From an uncultured Eubacteriales bacterium (GTDB taxonomy: Bacteria > Bacillota > Clostridia > Peptostreptococcales > Anaerovoracaceae): a stretch of DNA of 64,000 bases. A program made the translations under genes and the position numbers. This document shows positions 25,359-35,896 of this stretch, piece by piece. The notes beneath the pieces are model-generated. The model saw nothing but the letters and a program-made list of their open reading frames with translations, was not told the DNA's origin and ran no database searches. The first letter of the stretch is position 1, and every line of letters starts with the position of its first letter. The stretch lies in contig CACYLW010000013.1 of the NCBI GenBank assembly GCA_902775345.1, positions 1 to 64,000 of the forward strand. The letters are read 5' to 3'.

Positions 25359-25808
25359 TTAACCTTCGATCATGATGGTCTTCTTCTCAGGAAGTTCAGG
25401 CTCCTTTTCCTTAGGGAAGGTGAGACGAAGTACTCCGTCTTCGAATTTAGCCTTTACATCATTCTCGTTGATGCCTTCGCCTACGTAGAAGCTTCTCTGC
25501 ATCGCGCCTGAATAACGTTCCTGACGGAGGAGTTTGCCCTTGTCATCCTTTTCCTCCTCGTTGAGCATCTTGCGTGCTCCGACTACGAGGTAACCGTTGT
25601 CGAGAGTGAGGGAGATCTCATCTTTCTTGAAGCCCGGCAGATCGATGTCGAGTTCATAATTTCCGTCTTTATCGCGGATATCGGTCTTCATGAGGCCGGC
25701 CGCATGCTTTCCGTAGAGCTTGTGCTCTGCCTCTGCAGGCATCCTGAATCTTGGAAAGTCGAAAAAGTCATCAAAGATATCGTCGTTGAAAAGTTTAGGA
25801 TAGAACAT
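25359..25808 (-). CDS. Hsp20 family small heat-shock protein
   Basis: The 149-residue chaperone has an N-terminal arm containing FDDFFDFPRF and an alpha-crystallin domain with YELDIDLPGFKKDEI and, near the end, FEDGVLRLTFPK. It binds unfolding proteins without ATP. The start at 25808 follows GGAGGCAATACT; the longer frame upstream covers the promoter. The CIRCE element over its -35 places it under HrcA. Confidence 0.95.
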   Translation of the reverse strand: MFYPKLFNDDIFDDFFDFPRFRMPAEAEHKLYGKHAAGLMKTDIRDKDGNYELDIDLPGFKKDEISLTLDNGYLVVGARKMLNEEEKDDKGKLLRQERYSGAMQRSFYVGEGINENDVKAKFEDGVLRLTFPKEKEPELPEKKTIMIEG

Positions 25809-25890
25809 AGTATTGCCTCCTTTTATATGAATGTTATTTTTAACTTGTTCGGGTGCGGCTCTGTATCTGCCGCTCTCATCTGACAAGTAT

Positions 25891-25932
25891 GTTATAGCAC
25901 TTTTGTTAGCACTCGTCAATAGTGAGTGCTAA
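25891..25932 (-). promoter_or_regulatory. CIRCE operator and hsp20 promoter
   Basis: TTAGCACTC-N9-GAGTGCTAA at 25906-25932 is a perfect CIRCE. On the minus strand the promoter is TTGACG (25919-25914), 17 bp, TATAAC (25896-25891), so HrcA bound here would cover the -35. The element also lies 110 bp upstream of the divergent MBL RNase gene. Confidence 0.95.
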
Positions 25933-26042
25933 CATTTTTCAAAATTTTTTCACATTGTGATTTTGCTGTGAAGAGAGGGTATAAAAGAGGCATTTGTGAT
26001 ATTATATATCCGTATAATTATGTAATTTGCGGAGGTTTGGTC

Positions 26043-27677
26043 ATGAGAATAACCTTTATCGGGGCTGCACATGAAGTCACAGGTTCATGCTCGTTGCTCG
26101 AGGTATGCGGCAAGAACATAATAGTAGACTGTGGAATGGAACAGGGAGTCGATCTTTTCGAGAATATCGAGATCCCGGTAGCACCTTCGGACATAGACGC
26201 GATCGTTGTTACACATGCCCACATCGATCATACGGGAAAGCTGCCGTTCCTGGTGGCTAACGGCTACAGCGGTCCGATATATTCGACTGAGGCGACACGT
26301 CAGCTTTGCGATATCATGCTGAGAGATTCGGCCCATATCCAGGAGATGGAGGCTCAGTGGAGAAACAGAAAAGGTAAGCGTGCCGATGAGGACGGCGAGC
26401 ATGTTCCTCTGTACACCATGGAAGATGTTCTGAGGACAATGACCCTTTTCAAAACGGCAGGCTATAATACTGAGGTAGAGCTGTTTGACGGAATAAAGAT
26501 CAGATATACCGATGCCGGTCATCTGCTCGGATCAGCCAACGTTCTGTTTACCATGAACGAGGACGGTGTTGAAAGGACGCTGCTCTTCTCTGGCGATCTT
26601 GGAAATATAGATAAACCGCTCATCCGTTCTCCGCAGGATCCACCGCATGCGGACTATGTTGTCTGCGAATCCACATACGGTGACCGCACTCACCCTGAGT
26701 CACCTGATTATGTGGCACAGCTTACCAGGATCATACAGGCCACTCTGGACAGGGGCGGAAACGTTGTTGTACCGGCGTTCGCTGTCGGCAGAACACAGGA
26801 ATTCCTGTACTATCTCAGAATAATAAAGGATGAGGGACTCATCAAAGGCCATGACGGCTTCCCGGTAGTCGTAGACAGTCCGCTGGCCGTCGAGGCTACC
26901 AATATATACAGTACAGAGATGTACGAGTATTATGACGACGAAGCAATCGAACTTCTCAGATCGGGGATAAATCCTGTGACTTTCCCTGACCTTAAGATTT
27001 CCGTCACTACCGATGAATCCAAGGCCATCAACGATGACACGACTCCGAAGATCATCATCTCGGCGTCAGGCATGTGCGAGGCAGGCAGGATACGCCATCA
27101 CCTGAAACACAACCTCTGGAGACCTGAATGCACTATTCTGTTTGTCGGATATCAGAGCGCGGGCACTGTCGGTGCAAAGCTGCTTGCGGGCGACTCAAGC
27201 GTAAAGCTCTTCGGTGAAGAAATCGCAGTAAAGGCGGAGATACTCAGGATAGATTCATTCAGCAGCCATGCTGACAAGCCGCATCTACGCGCGTGGATAA
27301 AGAAGGTGAAACCCGGTACGAGGATATTCATCAATCACGGAGAGGACAAAGTTACTGACAGTCTTGCCGAGATCGCTTCGATAGATACGGGCAAGCCTGC
27401 AACAGCTCCGTACAGCGGAGAGGTCTGGGATTTGGCAGCTGACGAGCTTGTACACAGAGCTCAGGTCATTCCGGTCATCAGAAAACAGACCTTCAGTTCG
27501 GGAGACGACCACAGGGCTGCATCAAACTACTCGCCGGCATACAGAGATCTCAGAAGGTCAGGCGAAGAACTTATGAAACTCATAAACAATAGCGAGGGCG
27601 GCGCCAACAAGGACCTTAACAAAATGAGGAGAGAGATCGAAGCTATCCTCAATAAATATGGTTCTCAGGAGGTTTAG
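26043..27677 (+). CDS. MBL-fold beta-CASP ribonuclease
   Basis: The 544-residue protein has the metallo-beta-lactamase HAHIDHTG motif (about residue 60), DAGHLLGSA, a beta-CASP segment with SGMCEAGRIRHHL, and the terminal FSSHAD. This is the family of archaeal CPSF-like and bacterial RNA exonucleases/endonucleases. The start at ATG 26043 has GGAGGTTTGG in front. It is divergent from CIRCE-controlled hsp20 and overlaps murI spacing by 1 bp, so the two are cotranscribed. Role in RNA turnover is inferred from family. Confidence 0.88.
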   Translation: MRITFIGAAHEVTGSCSLLEVCGKNIIVDCGMEQGVDLFENIEIPVAPSDIDAIVVTHAHIDHTGKLPFLVANGYSGPIYSTEATRQLCDIMLRDSAHIQEMEAQWRNRKGKRADEDGEHVPLYTMEDVLRTMTLFKTAGYNTEVELFDGIKIRYTDAGHLLGSANVLFTMNEDGVERTLLFSGDLGNIDKPLIRSPQDPPHADYVVCESTYGDRTHPESPDYVAQLTRIIQATLDRGGNVVVPAFAVGRTQEFLYYLRIIKDEGLIKGHDGFPVVVDSPLAVEATNIYSTEMYEYYDDEAIELLRSGINPVTFPDLKISVTTDESKAINDDTTPKIIISASGMCEAGRIRHHLKHNLWRPECTILFVGYQSAGTVGAKLLAGDSSVKLFGEEIAVKAEILRIDSFSSHADKPHLRAWIKKVKPGTRIFINHGEDKVTDSLAEIASIDTGKPATAPYSGEVWDLAADELVHRAQVIPVIRKQTFSSGDDHRAASNYSPAYRDLRRSGEELMKLINNSEGGANKDLNKMRREIEAILNKYGSQEV

Positions 27678-27678
27678 C

Positions 27679-28479
27679 ATGGATAACAGACCTATCGGAG
27701 TTTTCGACTCGGGGCTTGGGGGCCTTACATCCGTACAGGAACTTCACCGGCAGCTGCCGGAGGAAAGAGTTATCTATCTGGGCGATACCGCCAGAACACC
27801 TTACGGATCGAAGTCTCCTGAGACGATAGTCAAGTTTGCCAAGCAAAATGTCGACTACCTGGTAGCGAGAAATACCAAGATGATAATAATCGCGTGCAAT
27901 ACCGTGACTGCAGTCGCGCTTGACGCTCTGAGAAAACGCTATCCGGGCACGCCTATAATCGGTGTAATAGAGCCGACGGTAAAAAAAGTAGTAGGTGACG
28001 GCTGTAAAAAGGTCGGGGTAATAGCGACTAAGGCAACCATAGGCAGCGATGTATACGGAAAGGAACTCAGGGCCCTGAATCCTGACATAGAAGTCTACAG
28101 CGAAGCATGTCCTGCGATAGTACCGCTGATCGAAGACGGACTTACTGACACTGAAATAATGAGGCTCACGGTCAGCCATTACATGGATGACTTCGTAAAA
28201 GAAGGCGGCTTTGACAACCTTATACTGGGATGCACCCATTATCCGCTTGTTACAAAGCATATCAGAAGTCTTTATCCGAATCTTCACATGTACAGTTCTT
28301 CAGCTGAGGTCATACGTGAGGCGGCAGAGATCCTCAGGGAAAGAGACATGCTGGCATCAGGTTCTGAATTTATTGACAGATATTACGCGAGCGACATGTC
28401 AGACAACTTCATTGCGATGACTGACAGGCTCTTTGCAGATACTGATTTCAAGATTCATCTGTTAAAACTTGAAGAATAA
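27679..28479 (+). CDS. murI: Glutamate racemase
   Basis: The 266-residue cofactor-free racemase makes D-glutamate for peptidoglycan. The two catalytic cysteines sit in IIIACNTVTA and ILGCTHYP, and the start reads PIGVFDSGLGGL. The ATG at 27679 lies 1 bp after the upstream stop with AGGAGG in front. Confidence 0.96.
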   Translation: MDNRPIGVFDSGLGGLTSVQELHRQLPEERVIYLGDTARTPYGSKSPETIVKFAKQNVDYLVARNTKMIIIACNTVTAVALDALRKRYPGTPIIGVIEPTVKKVVGDGCKKVGVIATKATIGSDVYGKELRALNPDIEVYSEACPAIVPLIEDGLTDTEIMRLTVSHYMDDFVKEGGFDNLILGCTHYPLVTKHIRSLYPNLHMYSSSAEVIREAAEILRERDMLASGSEFIDRYYASDMSDNFIAMTDRLFADTDFKIHLLKLEE

Positions 28480-28559
28480 AGAGTTTTCTAGTACAATCTA
28501 TAGGCTTGTGCGTTATGCGCTTCTGAAAGCATGAGAGCGCAGTGCGACGGAGGAGTTAT

Positions 28560-29171
28560 ATGGAGACAGAATTTAAATACCGCCTGGACGACACATCCGT
28601 ATTTGACAGCATAGTAGAAACAGCTGCAGCCAGAAATGTGGATATCGAGGAAGTTGAAACCATCGATATGCATGCGGCGTATTTTGATACGGAAGATTTT
28701 GATTTCAGGAAGAAGGGGATCGCATACAGGATCCGCCAGGAAGACGACAGGTGCACAGTCACCATCAAATGGGATGTCAATGTAAAGGAAGGACTTCACA
28801 GACGCGAAGAGTTCAATCTCGTCGTAAATGACGAGCGTTTTGCGCTGAATCCTGACATAGAGATTTTCATATCCAGTGACGCTTATGACGTGCTTCGCGA
28901 CGCTGCGGGAGACAAGCCGCTGAAGCCAACCATTTCCATGGACTACGAGAGAAAGCAGTTCAAAGTGGACACGGGCAGGTCAATAAGCTGCATTTCCGTT
29001 GACGAGGGAGTGATCCACCATATTGACGGGCATCTGATACCGGTATCCGAACTCGAAGTGGAGTGGTACTACGGCAATGAAGAAGACTTCATGGAGCTGG
29101 CGCACAGGATACAGAGCAAATACGGGCTGGAAGCGGAAGACAGATCCAAGCTCCAGAGAGCGTTTGAATAA
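28560..29171 (+). CDS. CYTH-domain phosphohydrolase
   Basis: The 203-residue protein starts METEFKYRL, the ExExK signature of CYTH enzymes, and carries alternating charged strands of the triphosphate tunnel (YFDTED, AYRIRQEDD, TIKWD, ELEVEWYYG). Most bacterial members are inorganic triphosphatases or thiamine-triphosphatase-like. ATG 28560 follows CGGAGGAG. It is placed just ahead of tig; a shared transcript is possible. Confidence 0.82.
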   Translation: METEFKYRLDDTSVFDSIVETAAARNVDIEEVETIDMHAAYFDTEDFDFRKKGIAYRIRQEDDRCTVTIKWDVNVKEGLHRREEFNLVVNDERFALNPDIEIFISSDAYDVLRDAAGDKPLKPTISMDYERKQFKVDTGRSISCISVDEGVIHHIDGHLIPVSELEVEWYYGNEEDFMELAHRIQSKYGLEAEDRSKLQRAFE

Positions 29172-29216
29172 ATAATGATAATAAAAAAGTAATATAAAAA
29201 CGGAGGAACAATTCAA

Positions 29217-30521
29217 ATGAAGGCTACAAAGGTTTCAAAGGAAAACGGAGTCGTAAAATTCAACATCGAATTCTCGGCAGAAGAGTTTAAGGAAGCTATC
29301 AATAAGGCATATCTGGCAAACAGAGGCAAATTCCAGATCGACGGATTCCGCAAGGGCAAGGCACCTAGGAAGATCATCGAGAGCCACTACGGCCACGACG
29401 TGTTCTGGGACGAAGCTCTCAACGAACTGCTCGAGAACGGATACTATGATGCTGTAAAGGAGATGGACATCGAAGTGATCTCCCAGCCGTCATTTGAATC
29501 CCCTGAAGTAAAGAACGGCGAGCCTGTCGTACTGTCCGGATCGGTACAGGTATTCCCTGAGTTCGAAGTTGAGAACTATAAGGGCCTCGAAATCGAGAAG
29601 GTCGAGACAGAGATTGGCGACAAGGAAGTACAGGAAGAGCTCGAAAGAGTACAGAAGAGCCAGGCAAGGATGGAGATCGTTGAGGACCGCAAGTCCGAGA
29701 ACGGCGACACTGTTGTGATCGACTTTGACGGAACCGTCGACGGCGAAGCATTCAGCGGCGGACACGCAGATAACTATGAGCTCAAGCTCGGATCGGGACA
29801 GTTCATCCCTGGATTCGAAGAGCAGCTTGAAGGTAAGGAAGCAGGCGACGAAGTCGACGTTGAAGTCGTATTCCCTGGCGACTATCACGCTGAAGAACTC
29901 GCAGGAAAGCCTGCAGTATTCAAGTGCAAGGTACATGAAGTCAAGAAAGAGATCCTTCCGGAAATCGATGACGAACTCGCAAGCGATGTAAGCGAATTCG
30001 AGACACTTGCTGAGTACAAGGAAGACCTCAGGAAGAAACTCCAGGAGAAGGCAGCTGAGACAGATCTTTCAGTCATGAAGGACAGAGTGCTCGAGAAACT
30101 CTACACAATGAACGAGATCGAAGTTCCTGAAGTAATGATCAGGAACGAGATCGAGAACATGCTCTATGACATGGACAGAAGCCTTTCCGCACAGGGTCTC
30201 GGACTCAAGCAGTATGTTGAGTGGACAGGCCAGAGCATCGATGAACTCAGAGAGCAGAGCAAGCCTGAGGCTGAGAAGAGGATCAGAACAAGAGTCCTCC
30301 TCAAGAACGTTATCAGAATGGAAAACCTTGAGGTAGAGGATGAAGAGATCCGCGAGCTCATGGAAGACTTCGGCAAGCAGTACGGAATGGACGTTGATCA
30401 GGTCAAGGAAATGGTAGGATCTGAGACTGAGAACTACTTCAGAGAGGATGCTCAGACAAAGAAGGCTATCGACTGGCTGTTTGACAACGCAAAGCAGGTA
30501 GAAGCAAAGACTGAAGAGTAA
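29217..30521 (+). CDS. tig: Trigger factor
   Basis: The 434-residue ribosome-associated chaperone and prolyl isomerase has an N-terminal ribosome-binding domain with [13 protein letters not shown] (ribosome tail signature), a central FKBP-type PPIase domain ([33 protein letters not shown]), and a helical C-terminal domain. CGGAGGAAC precedes the ATG. First gene of a proteostasis operon with clpP, clpX and lon. Confidence 0.96.
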   Translation: MKATKVSKENGVVKFNIEFSAEEFKEAINKAYLANRGKFQIDGFRKGKAPRKIIESHYGHDVFWDEALNELLENGYYDAVKEMDIEVISQPSFESPEVKNGEPVVLSGSVQVFPEFEVENYKGLEIEKVETEIGDKEVQEELERVQKSQARMEIVEDRKSENGDTVVIDFDGTVDGEAFSGGHADNYELKLGSGQFIPGFEEQLEGKEAGDEVDVEVVFPGDYHAEELAGKPAVFKCKVHEVKKEILPEIDDELASDVSEFETLAEYKEDLRKKLQEKAAETDLSVMKDRVLEKLYTMNEIEVPEVMIRNEIENMLYDMDRSLSAQGLGLKQYVEWTGQSIDELREQSKPEAEKRIRTRVLLKNVIRMENLEVEDEEIRELMEDFGKQYGMDVDQVKEMVGSETENYFREDAQTKKAIDWLFDNAKQVEAKTEE

Positions 30522-30543
30522 TCATACGAAAGGGCAGAACGGT

Positions 30544-31134
30544 ATGAATTATGTACCTTATGTAGTCGAGCAGACGGGCCAGGGAGAAAGGACTTATGAC
30601 ATATACTCCAGGCTTCTGATCGACAGGATCATATTCATAGACGAAGAAATAACGGAGCATACGGCAAGCGTCGTCGTTGCGCAGCTCCTGTTCCTTGAGG
30701 CACAGGATCCGGATAAGGATATCAATATATATATCAATTCTCCGGGCGGCATGGTAACGGCCGGACTGGCAATTTACGACACTATGAGGTTCATCAAGCC
30801 TGATATCAGCACGATATGCGTGGGAATGGCGGCCAGCATGGGCGCCGTTCTCCTTGCCGCAGGAACGAAGGGCAAGAGATACGCGCTTCCGAACGCAGAG
30901 ATCATGATCCACCAGCCTCTTGGAGGCTTTCAGGGACAGGCGTCGGATATCAAGATCAACGCTGACCATATCCTTGCGATCAAGGATAAGCTGAACCGCA
31001 TCCTTGCTGATGCTACGGGTCAGGAACTCTCTGTAATCGAAAAGGATACGGACAGAGACAACTACATGACCGCTGACGACGCCGCAGCATACGGGCTGGT
31101 CGACAAGGTCATCGAGAGGAGTACAAATGCCTAA
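30544..31134 (+). CDS. clpP: ATP-dependent Clp protease proteolytic subunit
   Basis: The 196-residue serine protease has catalytic Ser in [14 protein letters not shown], His in MIHQPLGG, and Asp in the [10 protein letters not shown] region. It forms the tetradecameric chamber fed by ClpX, encoded next. It overlaps clpX by 8 bp. AAAGGGCAG precedes the ATG. Confidence 0.97.
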   Translation: MNYVPYVVEQTGQGERTYDIYSRLLIDRIIFIDEEITEHTASVVVAQLLFLEAQDPDKDINIYINSPGGMVTAGLAIYDTMRFIKPDISTICVGMAASMGAVLLAAGTKGKRYALPNAEIMIHQPLGGFQGQASDIKINADHILAIKDKLNRILADATGQELSVIEKDTDRDNYMTADDAAAYGLVDKVIERSTNA

Positions 31135-32398
31135 TAACGAAGCAAAATGTTCATTTTGCGGAAAAACAACATCTCAGGTCCGGAGCATGATGGTCGGACC
31201 TGATGTCTATATTTGCAACGAATGCGTCGATCTCATCAAGTCCATGATGGATGAGGAGATCAAACCGGTACCGAGGAAGCGCTCAAAGAAACTGCCTACG
31301 CCTGCCGAGATAAAGGCAGAGCTCGATCAGTACGTAATCGAGCAGGATCCTGCAAAGAAGAGCCTGGCTGTAGCGGTGTATAACCACTACAAGAGGATCA
31401 GACATCTCGAGAGATATAAGAACAGCGACGTGGATAAGGTGGAGCTTCAGAAGAGCAACATCCTCATGCTGGGGCCTACGGGCTGCGGCAAGACTTTGCT
31501 TGCGCAGACCCTGGCACGCATACTTGATGTGCCGTTTGCCATAGTTGACGCCACATCACTGACTGAAGCAGGATATGTCGGAGAAGACGTAGAGAACATC
31601 CTGCTCAGACTCTATCAGGCTGCCGACGGCGACCTCGAAAGAGCGCAGAAAGGCATTATATATGTAGACGAGATCGACAAGATCGCCCGCAAGTCTGAGA
31701 ACACTTCGATCACAAGAGACGTGAGCGGAGAGGGCGTACAGCAGGCTCTCCTGAAGATCATCGAGGGTACTGTCGCAAACGTCCCGCCTCAGGGCGGCAG
31801 AAAGCATCCTAATCAGGAGTTCATCCACTTTGATACCAAGGATGTTCTGTTCATATGCGGAGGAGCGTTCACCGGGCTCGACAAGATAATCAAGGTAAGA
31901 CTCGGAAACAAGGTCATCGGCTTCAATAAAGAGGAAAAGAAAGTTGATCTTAATGAGGCTGACATCCTTCTGAATGCCCAGCCTGAGGATCTTCTGAAGT
32001 TCGGACTCATACCTGAACTCATCGGAAGACTGCCTGTAACGGTAGCTCTCAGCGAACTGAGCGAAGAAGCTCTTGTAAGGATAATCACTGAGCCTAAGAA
32101 CTCTCTTGTCAAGCAGTATCAGACTCTGTTCGCAATGGACGATGTTGATCTCATAGTTGAAGAAGACGCTGTACATGCCATAGCTGAAAAGGCGCTGGCG
32201 CTGAACACAGGAGCCAGGGGTCTCAGGGGCATCTTTGAGAAGATGATGACAGATATCATGTACGAACTTCCTTCGAGACCGGAGGTCGAAAAGTGCATGA
32301 TCACCGCAGATGTCGTGAAAGGCGAGGCAGAACCTGTACTTATCCTCAAGGGCGAGGCGAAGAACAGCGAACAAACAAAACAGGAAAAGGAAGCATAA
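31127..32398 (+). CDS. clpX: ATP-dependent Clp protease ATPase subunit
   Basis: The 423-residue AAA+ unfoldase has an N-terminal C4 zinc finger (CSFCGK and YICNECVDL), Walker A GPTGCGKT, Walker [12 protein letters not shown], and the [11 protein letters not shown]-type sensor region. The start overlaps clpP and the stop overlaps the lon start (TAATG), indicating coupled translation. Confidence 0.97.
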   Translation: MPNNEAKCSFCGKTTSQVRSMMVGPDVYICNECVDLIKSMMDEEIKPVPRKRSKKLPTPAEIKAELDQYVIEQDPAKKSLAVAVYNHYKRIRHLERYKNSDVDKVELQKSNILMLGPTGCGKTLLAQTLARILDVPFAIVDATSLTEAGYVGEDVENILLRLYQAADGDLERAQKGIIYVDEIDKIARKSENTSITRDVSGEGVQQALLKIIEGTVANVPPQGGRKHPNQEFIHFDTKDVLFICGGAFTGLDKIIKVRLGNKVIGFNKEEKKVDLNEADILLNAQPEDLLKFGLIPELIGRLPVTVALSELSEEALVRIITEPKNSLVKQYQTLFAMDDVDLIVEEDAVHAIAEKALALNTGARGLRGIFEKMMTDIMYELPSRPEVEKCMITADVVKGEAEPVLILKGEAKNSEQTKQEKEA

Positions 32399-34719
32399 TG
32401 GGCGGAATGGAAAGCATAAAGAGAGTCCCGTATATCCCGCTTAGAGGGCAGACATTCTTCCCGGGGACTATAGTGGGATTCGATATTGGAAGAGATAAAT
32501 CACTTGCCGCCGTTGATCTAGCGATGAACGGCGACAAATATATTGTAGTGTCATCTCAGAGGGATCCGTCTGTAAGCGCGCCTAAAATGGATGACTGCTA
32601 CATGACGGGCGTAATAGTCCGCGTCAGACAGGTGGTAAAGAAGAATGAGGACTATGTCCGCATTCTCGTTGTCGTGGAGCAGAGGGTAAGGATCGAAGAC
32701 ATCTATGAAGCCGGAGACCTCCTGATGTGCGACTACACTGCCGCGGAAGATTACGACAACGATACGGATGACATAAGCATGCAGGCAAACATCAGGGTGC
32801 TCAGACAGCTCTACATGAAGTACCTTGAGCTGACGGGGCAGGGAGAGTCCGCCGGAAGGACTCTTATTGATGACATCGATGATCCTTCACTGCTCTGCAG
32901 CCTCATCGCGAATGAGATAGATGTTTCCTTCGATATCAAGCAGACTCTGCTGGAGATCGATTCGGTCAAGCTCAGAGTAGGCCACCTGGTCGATATAATC
33001 GGAAAGGAAAACAATATCCTTTCTATCGCGAAGAGGATAAACAACCGCGTAGTCAAGAACATGAACCGCGGTCAGAGGGAGTATTACCTCAGGGAACAGC
33101 TCCAGGTCATCAAGGAGGAACTCGGCGAAGACGAGGACACTGATGACGAGGCACGCCAGTGGAAGGAAAAGCTCGATGAGCTCAAACTCGATGAGAAGAC
33201 GGACACCAAGGTCCGCAAGGAGATCGACAAGTTCACCAAGATGAGCCCTATGAGCCCTGACGCGAATGTTTCGAGAACATATATCGAGACCATTCTTGAT
33301 TTGCCGTGGCACAAGGCCAATAAGATCAACCGCAATATCAACAAGGCCGAGAAGATCCTCAATGAAGATCACTACGGACTTGAAAAGGTAAAGGAGAGGA
33401 TACTCGAGTGCCTGGCGGTGCAGCACCTTACTAAAAACAACAAAGGCCCTATCATCTGCCTGGTAGGCCCTCCGGGAGTGGGAAAGACTTCCATAGCGAA
33501 ATCGATCGCAAGAGCCACCAACAGGGAGTTCGTAAGAATGTCCCTCGGCGGAGTCAGGGATGAGGCTGAGATAAGAGGTCACAGACGTACATACATCGGA
33601 GCCATCCCGGGCAGAGTGATCAACGGTATCAGTGAAAGCGGCACAAACAATCCGCTGTTCCTCTTCGACGAAGTGGACAAGATCGGAAGCGACTTCAGGG
33701 GTGACCCTGCTTCAGCGCTTCTTGAGGTACTTGATCCTGAGCAGAACAACACGTTCACGGATCATTATCTCGAGATACCTTTCGATCTTTCCGATGTCAT
33801 GTTCATCACTACGGCCAATACAACGGCAACGATACCTGCGCCGCTCCTCGACAGGATGGAAGTCATCGAACTTACCAGCTATACTGAAGAAGAGAAGGTT
33901 CATATCGCGACCGGATATCTGGTGCCGAAGAAGATGAAGGAGAACGGTCTTAAAAAGACACAGTTCAGCATCACTAGCGCAGCCATACGCGACATCATTG
34001 AGTACTATACACGCGAGGCGGGAGTCAGAAACCTCGAAAGAGAGATCGGCAACGCATGCCGCAAGGCAGCCCGCAATATTGTCAGCGGCAAGCAGAAGAA
34101 AAACAATGTAACTCCGAGGAACCTCAAGTCGTATCTCGGAAAGAGGATATTCATTGAGGATATAGGTTCTCTCGAGCCTGAGATCGGAGTCACGACGGGC
34201 ATGGCGTGGACTACCGTGGGAGGAGTCACGCTCACCATAGAGACAGTCAAGATGCCGGGAAGCGGAAAGCTCATACTTACAGGCCAGATGGGCGATGTCA
34301 TGAGGGAATCCGCTACGACAGCCCTCGGATACATCAAATCGATATCCGGGAAATACAGGATCGGCAAGGATGTATTCAAGGACTATGACATACAGATACA
34401 TATTCCTGAAGGAGCTACGCCTAAGGATGGTCCTTCTGCAGGCATAACCATGTGCAGCGCTCTGTTCTCGCTCCTGACTGACCGCAAGGCCGACAAGACG
34501 GTAGCGATGACCGGAGAGATCACGCTGAGAGGAAAGGTCCTCAGGATAGGCGGGCTCAAGGAGAAGTCGCTGGCGGCGTACAGACAGGGTATCCGCAGGA
34601 TCATCATCCCTAAGGAGAATGAGCCTGATCTCGAAGAGATACCTGCATCAGTGCGCAAAGAGATCGAATTCATACCGGTCACGGACTTCGAAGAAGTCAT
34701 TCCTATAGTGATAAAGTAA
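32398..34719 (+). CDS. lon: ATP-dependent Lon protease
   Basis: The 773-residue LonA protease has an N-terminal substrate domain (IPLRGQTFFPGTIV), central AAA+ module with GPPGVGKTS, and C-terminal protease with catalytic Ser in PKDGPSAGIT and Lys in GGLKEKSLAA. ATG 32398 shares its A with the clpX stop; ATG 32407 is an alternative. It lies in the tig-clpP-clpX operon with no CIRCE. A second, diverged lon follows dnaJ at 50017. Confidence 0.96.
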   Translation: MGGMESIKRVPYIPLRGQTFFPGTIVGFDIGRDKSLAAVDLAMNGDKYIVVSSQRDPSVSAPKMDDCYMTGVIVRVRQVVKKNEDYVRILVVVEQRVRIEDIYEAGDLLMCDYTAAEDYDNDTDDISMQANIRVLRQLYMKYLELTGQGESAGRTLIDDIDDPSLLCSLIANEIDVSFDIKQTLLEIDSVKLRVGHLVDIIGKENNILSIAKRINNRVVKNMNRGQREYYLREQLQVIKEELGEDEDTDDEARQWKEKLDELKLDEKTDTKVRKEIDKFTKMSPMSPDANVSRTYIETILDLPWHKANKINRNINKAEKILNEDHYGLEKVKERILECLAVQHLTKNNKGPIICLVGPPGVGKTSIAKSIARATNREFVRMSLGGVRDEAEIRGHRRTYIGAIPGRVINGISESGTNNPLFLFDEVDKIGSDFRGDPASALLEVLDPEQNNTFTDHYLEIPFDLSDVMFITTANTTATIPAPLLDRMEVIELTSYTEEEKVHIATGYLVPKKMKENGLKKTQFSITSAAIRDIIEYYTREAGVRNLEREIGNACRKAARNIVSGKQKKNNVTPRNLKSYLGKRIFIEDIGSLEPEIGVTTGMAWTTVGGVTLTIETVKMPGSGKLILTGQMGDVMRESATTALGYIKSISGKYRIGKDVFKDYDIQIHIPEGATPKDGPSAGITMCSALFSLLTDRKADKTVAMTGEITLRGKVLRIGGLKEKSLAAYRQGIRRIIIPKENEPDLEEIPASVRKEIEFIPVTDFEEVIPIVIK

Positions 34720-34723
34720 GAAC

Positions 34724-35305
34724 ATGAAGATAAACAAAGCCGAACTCGAAGCAGTCGCCGTAAAGGCGTCTCAATATCCGCCTGAAGACATCCCTGAGAT
34801 CGCGTTCGCCGGCAGATCGAACGTAGGAAAATCATCTCTTCTGAATCTCATCACGGGCAGAAAAGCTCTTGCAAGAGTCTCGGGAAGCCCGGGAAAGACA
34901 AGGACTATCAATTTCTACAGATGTGATGATATGTTCAGGATAGTTGACCTGCCCGGATACGGTTTCGCTAAGGTAAGCAGATCTGAGAGCGAAAAGTGGG
35001 GAGCCATGATAGAGGGCTATCTCGAGAACAGAAGCAATCTGCGCAAGGTAGTGCAGCTTGTTGACATAAGACACAAGCCGAGCGCGCAGGACGTGCAGAT
35101 GTATGAATATCTCAAATATTACGGCCTTGACGGCATAGTCGTTGCGACAAAGGCCGATAAGGTCGGAAACAATCAGAGAGCGGCCTGCATAAAGACGATA
35201 AGACAAACGCTTGGAATGAGCAGGGATGACAAGGTCATACCGGTATCGGCTCTGAAGAAGACCGGTGATGAAGAACTGCTCGAAGTGATTACTTCTCTGC
35301 TTTAG
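34724..35305 (+). CDS. ysxC: Ribosome biogenesis GTPase YsxC/EngB
   Basis: The 193-residue small GTPase has G1 GRSNVGKSSLLN, G3 VDLPGYGFAKV and G4 TKADK. It assists late 50S assembly. It starts 4 bp after lon and continues the operon, as is common in Firmicutes. Confidence 0.95.
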   Translation: MKINKAELEAVAVKASQYPPEDIPEIAFAGRSNVGKSSLLNLITGRKALARVSGSPGKTRTINFYRCDDMFRIVDLPGYGFAKVSRSESEKWGAMIEGYLENRSNLRKVVQLVDIRHKPSAQDVQMYEYLKYYGLDGIVVATKADKVGNNQRAACIKTIRQTLGMSRDDKVIPVSALKKTGDEELLEVITSLL

Positions 35306-35322
35306 GAGATAAAGGAGGAAAA

Positions 35323-35868
35323 ATGGCAGAAAACAAATTAGGAAAGATCCTTTATACTGAGGACCAGATCGTGAAAAGGGCAAAAGAGATCGCTGCACAG
35401 ATTGACAAGGACTTTGAGGGCGAAGAAGTCATCCTTCTCTGCACGCTGAAGGGCTCGATCCTCTGGATCGGAGATATCATGAAAAACCTCACGGTCAAGA
35501 CCAAACTGGACTTCATCTCCGCGAGCAGCTATGGCGCTTCCAAGACAAGCTCCGGCGTAGTAAAGATCAAATTCGATCCTGAGATCAACATGTATAACGC
35601 CAATATCATTGTTGTGGAAGACATCGTTGACACAGGCAACACTCTCAAGTACGTGCTTGCGAAGCTTCAGGAAAGAGGACCTAAATGCGTTAAGGTCTGC
35701 ACGATGCTCAACAAGGAGTCGCGCAGAACTGCTGACTTCCATGCTGATTATGTAGGATTTGAGATCGATGATCTCTTTGTCATAGGCTACGGACTGGATT
35801 TCGACCAGAAATACAGAGACCTTCCTTATATTTCATATCTTGAAGAGGATGACGTTGACTCACTGTAA
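35323..35868 (+). CDS. hpt: Hypoxanthine phosphoribosyltransferase
   Basis: The 181-residue purine salvage enzyme joins hypoxanthine or guanine to PRPP. The PRPP motif is VVEDIVDTGNTL (about residue 103), and CTLKGSILWIGD and FVIGYGLDF are typical. AAAGGAGG precedes the ATG. It is 17 bp after ysxC and overlaps the region before the PHP gene. Confidence 0.95.
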   Translation: MAENKLGKILYTEDQIVKRAKEIAAQIDKDFEGEEVILLCTLKGSILWIGDIMKNLTVKTKLDFISASSYGASKTSSGVVKIKFDPEINMYNANIIVVEDIVDTGNTLKYVLAKLQERGPKCVKVCTMLNKESRRTADFHADYVGFEIDDLFVIGYGLDFDQKYRDLPYISYLEEDDVDSL

Positions 35869-35896
35869 AATAACGGAAGAATTCAATAAGGACGAT

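Noticed and set aside
31556-32374. 272-residue minus-strand frame opposite clpX
   Set aside because: Shadow frame produced by codon bias of clpX.
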